This document shows, piece by piece, positions 19,391-23,292 of a stretch of 23,292 nucleotides of DNA. This DNA is from Gemmatimonadota bacterium. GTDB taxonomy: Bacteria > Gemmatimonadota > Gemmatimonadetes > Longimicrobiales > Longimicrobiaceae. Positions within the stretch are counted from its first letter, which is position 1, and the number at the start of each line of letters is the position of its first letter. A program made the translations under genes and the position numbers. The notes beneath the pieces are model-generated. The model saw only the letters and a list, made by a program, of their open reading frames with translations. It was not told the origin of the DNA and ran no database searches. The DNA is taken from NCBI GenBank assembly GCA_019348265.1, contig JAHWJV010000008.1, positions 1-23,292 on the forward strand. Reading direction: 5' to 3'.

Positions 19391-22300
19391 TCACAGGGAT
19401 CGGTAGCGGCAGCGCAGCTCGACGGGGGAGCCGTCCGGGCCCGGAAGCACGAAATCGCGCGCGCCGTCGCGGCAGTGGGCGACGTACCCTTTGAGCGCCA
19501 TCGAGCCCTCCATCACGAGCTCGTCCGTCGGCACGGCGTCCAGCACCTCCTCGCTCACCAGAAGGATCAGCTTTGCCCGCGCCCGGGTCACGGCGACGTT
19601 GAAGCGGTTCGCGTTGAGCAGGAAGCCCGCCTCGGCCTCGGCGTACTCCCGGTCCGCCACGGCGTAGGAGACGAGGATGAGCTCGCGCTCGTTTCCCTGC
19701 ATCCTTTCCACGGTGTCGACGACGGGTGTCTCCGCGGTGGTCATCCCGAGCGCGCGCAGCTCCGTCAGGATGGCACTGTTCTGGGCCCGATGCGGTGAAA
19801 CGATCGCGAGGGCGTCCGCCACGAACGGCGCGTCGGGGTACCGTTCACCGGTCAGCGGATCGAGCAGCAGCGACCGCGCTACCCTGACGATGCCGGCGGC
19901 GAGGCGCGCCTCGAACACGTTGCGCGCGGTGGCCCGGACGCCGCGGTAAGTGCAGAGCACGACCGCGTTGGCGGGATCCAGGAAGAGGTCGCGGAGGGCC
20001 GCCTGATCGGGGTCAAGCGGCGCGTCGCCGAGCTGGATGCGGTGATCTGGACGCGCGGAGAAGAGGCCCGGGTAGAAGAGCCGCCGCGGATACGCGACCA
20101 GCGCCTCGTTCATGCGACGGCTTTCCCGCAGGACGCTCGGCCGGGCGTGCGAGGCGAAGTGTCCAAACGCCGATCCGAAGAGGGTGCCGCTCTCGGCGCC
20201 ATACCGACCCCGCAGCACGGGCGCGAGCTGCCGGTCGTCTCCACAGAGGATCACCCGCGCTCCGCGCCGGACGGAGGAGAGCGCGATCAGCGCCTCGGGC
20301 ACTTTCATCTGGGAGGCTTCGTCGATCACCACCGTGTCGAACCAGCTGGCAACGGGATCGCGCTCCTCCCCCTCCGCGGTGGGACCCTGGGCAGCGCGCA
20401 TCTGTTTCCAGAGCGACCAGACCGTCGACCCGACGATCAACGGAATGCCCGTGGCATCAGCCTCCGCCAGCAGCCCGGGGAGCGCGGTGTCAGCGACCAG
20501 ATCGGCGCTCGTGCCTTCCAGCTCCGCGTCGGCTTCGCTCCCGCTCCCTCTGAGCTTCACGAGACGCAGCGGAAGGGACACCCCAGCGGCGTCGATCTCC
20601 TTGTCGAGCCGCGCCAGCACGTTGACGACGGCGCGGTGGGTCGCGGCGGTGACCAGGATGCGGCAGGGGCGACCGGCGCGGTGGGCGGCCGCGGCCAGGC
20701 CGACCAGGGCCCAGGCGAGCAGGTACGTCTTCCCGGTACCCGGAGGGCCCCAAACCACCGAGAGGGACTCGTCGAAGACCTGCCGCCAGGCGCGCTCCTG
20801 GTCACGGTTCAGCACCGGCCGGCCGTACGCACGCCCGGCCGGCTCTAGCACCGCGGCGAAGGTGTCGGAGGCTTCGCCGGACGAGGCGGGCCAGCCGGCC
20901 GGCGTCTCTCCTCGGAGCAGCTTCAGCACCGCAGCGGCCTCCGAGCCGCCGCGATCCAGTGCGCCGAGCGTGGCGAGGATCCTCGGGGTGCTGAAGTCGC
21001 CCGGCGCCCGATCGAGGACGCAGAGCCGATCCAGGTCCACCCAGCGCTCCTGCTCCGCTTTCGCGAGCGCCCCCGTCGGCGCGAGCAGCACCCGCGGCGG
21101 CTCCGCCGACAGCTCGTAGCCGACCAGATCCATCGCCAGCTGCCGCCGCTTCCACGGCTGGCGATCGGCCTCGAGGAGGGAGCGATCGTCGTCGTTCGTG
21201 AGCACCAGGTTGAAGTCACCCGGCCGGAACTTGCTGTCTCGGCAGGCGGGGTCGAACTCGAAGAGCAGCTTGCCGTCGGCGCGGCGCTCGACCAGGGAGA
21301 GGCCACGGATGCACTCGAAGCGGCGCGCGCGCTCCGCCGCCGGCAGAACGTGCAGCGACTGTAGCCCCGCCGCCTCCGCCGCGGACTCCAGCTCGGTGAA
21401 GAGGCGCATCGACTCCAGGTCAGGATCGCGGAGCGGCGAGTCCGCGGCGGCTGCTCCGAACGGCTCCTTCCGCATCTGGAGCTTGTCCGAGCGCGCCGAG
21501 CGCTCGCGCACCGCGCGTATCACCGAGTCGATCGCGATCAGCTTGCCGGTGAGGGCACTCTGCATCTCGTTCCGCAGCGCATCGGCTTCCGGAGCCGGCC
21601 GATGCCAGACCTCGTGGATGCGCTCGAAGGCGATCTGGCTCGAGAACGGCCACGCGAGATCGGCGGGGGGGCGCCAGGGGGCCGCGCGCTCAGCGGGACG
21701 AAGGCGGTCCGAGACCGCCGCGAGGTCGTAGGCGTACGGGACGGGTAGCGCGAAGAGCGCCGCCACCACGTCTGCTACGATGGTGCCGGGGGTGGCGCCC
21801 AGGAAACCGGGCTGGAGGGCGACGGAGCCTGGAGAAATGACGCGCAGGAGCCTGGCGATGGCGGGGCGCGACGTCGCGTCTCCGAGGTGGCGCAGGAGCA
21901 GCTCGCGGAGCAGCTCGGCTTCGGCGCGGTCGTAGACATAGAGGTGGAGCGAAGGGCCCCCGCGGCGTCCGGTCTTCGTGAACGTAGCTAGATCGTCGAG
22001 AACTCGCTCGACGGAATCGAGCAGCGACTGCAGGATCACGCGCTCCGCCTGGTGCGTTCCCGCGGCCGCGATCCAGACGCCGAGGGTCGACGCAGCCGGC
22101 AAGCGATGCAAACCGTTTACGCGGAAGCCCAGTGCGAAGCATCTCCCGCTCACCGGGTCGCCCTCCGCGGTGAGTACCACGTGCACATCCTCGACGCGCG
22201 GCATCAGGTGCGTGCGCGCCTCGACGTCGAGCACTTTGCCGTAGCTCAGCGCGCTGGCGCGCTTCGCCAGCCGGTCCGCCTGCGCCTCCAGAGTGTGGCA

Positions 22301-23224
22301 GCCCTGATACGTAGTCTTGCGGACGTTGAGAGCCAGCTCCCGCACGGTGCGGACGCCCTTCCCCCGGAGGACCCGTTTCGCCAGCGGGGTGATCCCGACC
22401 ACCCGCGCAAGGTCGTCGCTCCCGTCGGCCTGGGCCCGGCAGTGGCCGAAGTAGCCGCAGCCGGCGCAACGCGGCGAGAGGTGCCACGCGCTTTCGCCCT
22501 GCGCCTGGTCGAGAACGCGCGGCAGATCGCGTCGCAGCACCTCCTCCACATGGTGGCGGTACGCGCCCAGGGCGAACCGGGCCGGACCTCTGCCGGCTCG
22601 CGACCAGATCCGCCCCCAGCGCCGATCGGTCGCTCCCGCCGAGATCCCCTCCAGCTCGCAGATCTCGTCGAGCAGCAGCGAGTAGTAGGCGATCTGCGCG
22701 TAGTGCGGGATGCGCGCCTTCGCGCTCGCCTTGATGTCGACGATCTGGAACAGACGCCGGCCGCCGGAGAGGCGGCGGACGCGAATCATATCGGGCACCG
22801 CGGACGCGATGCGGAGCTTGCGCGGGTCGAGGCCGTACCTTCGCGCAAAGCGCTCCGGATCAGGGAGCCGCAGCTCCGGCTGGACCAGCACCTCGATGTC
22901 GCCCGGATCGCGAAGCAGCTGCACCACCGCTTCCGCGGGGATGCGGGCCGGGCTCCCGGCCTCGGTCCACCCGGCAAAGGCGACACGCCGTGCCCCGAAG
23001 CGGCGGATCAGCTCCCGTACCTTTTTCCGCTCCCAGCTGCGGCCAGCCGCTGACAGCAGTCGCGCGCCCGGCCTCACGGTTCGATCCACACCCCGCTCCG
23101 CCGCGCTCACCAGATCGTAGCGAAGCTGCCGCTCGCACCCGAAGCGGAAGAATTCGGCGACGCGCGTGCCGGTGAGGTTGAACGACGGCTCGTGATCGGG
23201 GACCAGCGGGAAGAGCACAGACAT
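19391..23224 (-). CDS. RecB/Cas4-like Fe-S nuclease fused to Dna2/Upf1-type SF1 helicase
   Basis: A 1277-residue protein (numbering here counts from the TTG one codon upstream). The N-terminal PD-(D/E)xK nuclease has PD at 145-146, VDIK (D164, K166) and the Q178-x-x-Y motif. Four cysteines placed as in Cas4, AddB and Dna2 (C31, then C254-x2-C257-x5-C263) should bind a 4Fe-4S cluster. Residues 272-300 look like a helix-hairpin-helix, and 335-475 may be an RNase H-like fold of the YprB/TM0106 type. The helicase has Walker A GPPGTGKT (827-834), VVIDEASQM (966-974), CGDDRQLAP (995-1003), ERMQGNE (1174-1180) and NRFNVAVTRARAK (1207-1219). It probably processes DNA ends or flaps; a defence role is possible but unsupported by neighbours. 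The ATG was preferred to the TTG at 23227. Confidence 0.9.
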   Translation of the reverse strand: MSVLFPLVPDHEPSFNLTGTRVAEFFRFGCERQLRYDLVSAAERGVDRTVRPGARLLSAAGRSWERKKVRELIRRFGARRVAFAGWTEAGSPARIPAEAVVQLLRDPGDIEVLVQPELRLPDPERFARRYGLDPRKLRIASAVPDMIRVRRLSGGRRLFQIVDIKASAKARIPHYAQIAYYSLLLDEICELEGISAGATDRRWGRIWSRAGRGPARFALGAYRHHVEEVLRRDLPRVLDQAQGESAWHLSPRCAGCGYFGHCRAQADGSDDLARVVGITPLAKRVLRGKGVRTVRELALNVRKTTYQGCHTLEAQADRLAKRASALSYGKVLDVEARTHLMPRVEDVHVVLTAEGDPVSGRCFALGFRVNGLHRLPAASTLGVWIAAAGTHQAERVILQSLLDSVERVLDDLATFTKTGRRGGPSLHLYVYDRAEAELLRELLLRHLGDATSRPAIARLLRVISPGSVALQPGFLGATPGTIVADVVAALFALPVPYAYDLAAVSDRLRPAERAAPWRPPADLAWPFSSQIAFERIHEVWHRPAPEADALRNEMQSALTGKLIAIDSVIRAVRERSARSDKLQMRKEPFGAAAADSPLRDPDLESMRLFTELESAAEAAGLQSLHVLPAAERARRFECIRGLSLVERRADGKLLFEFDPACRDSKFRPGDFNLVLTNDDDRSLLEADRQPWKRRQLAMDLVGYELSAEPPRVLLAPTGALAKAEQERWVDLDRLCVLDRAPGDFSTPRILATLGALDRGGSEAAAVLKLLRGETPAGWPASSGEASDTFAAVLEPAGRAYGRPVLNRDQERAWRQVFDESLSVVWGPPGTGKTYLLAWALVGLAAAAHRAGRPCRILVTAATHRAVVNVLARLDKEIDAAGVSLPLRLVKLRGSGSEADAELEGTSADLVADTALPGLLAEADATGIPLIVGSTVWSLWKQMRAAQGPTAEGEERDPVASWFDTVVIDEASQMKVPEALIALSSVRRGARVILCGDDRQLAPVLRGRYGAESGTLFGSAFGHFASHARPSVLRESRRMNEALVAYPRRLFYPGLFSARPDHRIQLGDAPLDPDQAALRDLFLDPANAVVLCTYRGVRATARNVFEARLAAGIVRVARSLLLDPLTGERYPDAPFVADALAIVSPHRAQNSAILTELRALGMTTAETPVVDTVERMQGNERELILVSYAVADREYAEAEAGFLLNANRFNVAVTRARAKLILLVSEEVLDAVPTDELVMEGSMALKGYVAHCRDGARDFVLPGPDGSPVELRCRYRSL

Positions 23225-23254
23225 CAACAGGGTATCGGGAGGATTAGCCTCTGG

Positions 23255-23283
23255 ACTTTAAGGACGGGCAGCGGTCGGGTCAA
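23255..23283 (-). promoter_or_regulatory. Sigma-70-type promoter of the nuclease-helicase gene
   Basis: On the minus strand TTGACC (23283-23278), a 17-bp spacer and TAAAGT (23260-23255). The expected transcript start is near 23248, about 24 nt before the ATG. The -35 is the same hexamer as at the nifU-like promoter. No Shine-Dalgarno sequence is evident in the short leader. Confidence 0.5.
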
Positions 23284-23292
23284 CCGGGCGGT

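Noticed and set aside
19370..19391. Terminator for the nuclease-helicase gene at the hairpin after its stop codon
   Set aside because: The stem is short and bulged and is followed by GC-rich sequence without a T tract. It also overlaps the glyA promoter.

Overview
The window is 23.3 kb of compact, GC-rich bacterial chromosome. Most genes carry ordinary housekeeping functions, but the DNA between them is unusual. The gene content fits a diderm, menaquinone-using, high-GC bacterium: a UbiA/UbiD/UbiX/UbiE set in the form used for menaquinone, an ECF sigma factor with a zinc-binding anti-sigma factor, a LapA-like protein, ComEC, and a RecB-like nuclease fused to a helicase. Gemmatimonadota is my best guess for the phylum. 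That is inference; there is no rRNA gene or other decisive marker here. I saw no tRNA, CRISPR array, prophage or insertion sequence.

Layout. (1) 1-4719, minus strand: a quinone operon, ubiE > small membrane gene > ubiD > ubiA > ubiX > YfcE-like phosphoesterase (cut by the window edge). The motif forms of the prenyltransferase suggest the late steps of the futalosine menaquinone pathway (MqnP/MqnL/MqnM plus methyltransferase). (2) 4867-8452, plus strand: ECF sigma factor, membrane anti-sigma factor, exported bactofilin-like membrane protein, exported toast-rack-like beta protein and a tiny membrane protein. This looks like an envelope-stress module and ends at a clear terminator. (3) 8607-10128, minus strand: Mrp/ApbC ATPase and a NifU C-terminal-domain protein, both in Fe-S cluster handling. 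(4) 10318-11946, plus strand: PruA-type dehydrogenase. (5) 11957-17837, minus strand: miaB > lapA-like > comEC > zincin > fbp > DUF3006 > a remnant of a response-regulator DNA-binding domain. Neighbours through fbp overlap by four bases (ATGA or GTGA), so translation is probably coupled. (6) 18003-19253: glyA with its own promoter. (7) 19391-23224: a 1277-residue protein joining a Cas4-like Fe-S nuclease to a Dna2/Upf1-type helicase.

The most unusual signal is intergenic. Four gaps (1941-2057, 3546-3710, 8452-8606, 17838-18000) are bordered on both edges by short arrays of 7-base units placed as inverted copies, a few bases or less from the neighbouring stop or start codons. The unit sequence differs between gaps (TGAATTT, GATAGCC, GGGAACA, GATAGCT), but the 7-base period, the inverted layout and the 110-165 bp size are shared. 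A fifth, single-sided array (GAAGACT type) lies upstream of pruA. At ubiD and miaB the array takes the place where a Shine-Dalgarno sequence would sit; at ubiA it appears to lie inside the 5' end of the reading frame. This is the candidate undescribed system in the window.

Translation starts are also of interest. Few genes have a Shine-Dalgarno sequence, GTG starts are common, and promoter-like elements upstream of ubiE and the nifU-like gene predict mRNAs with almost no leader.
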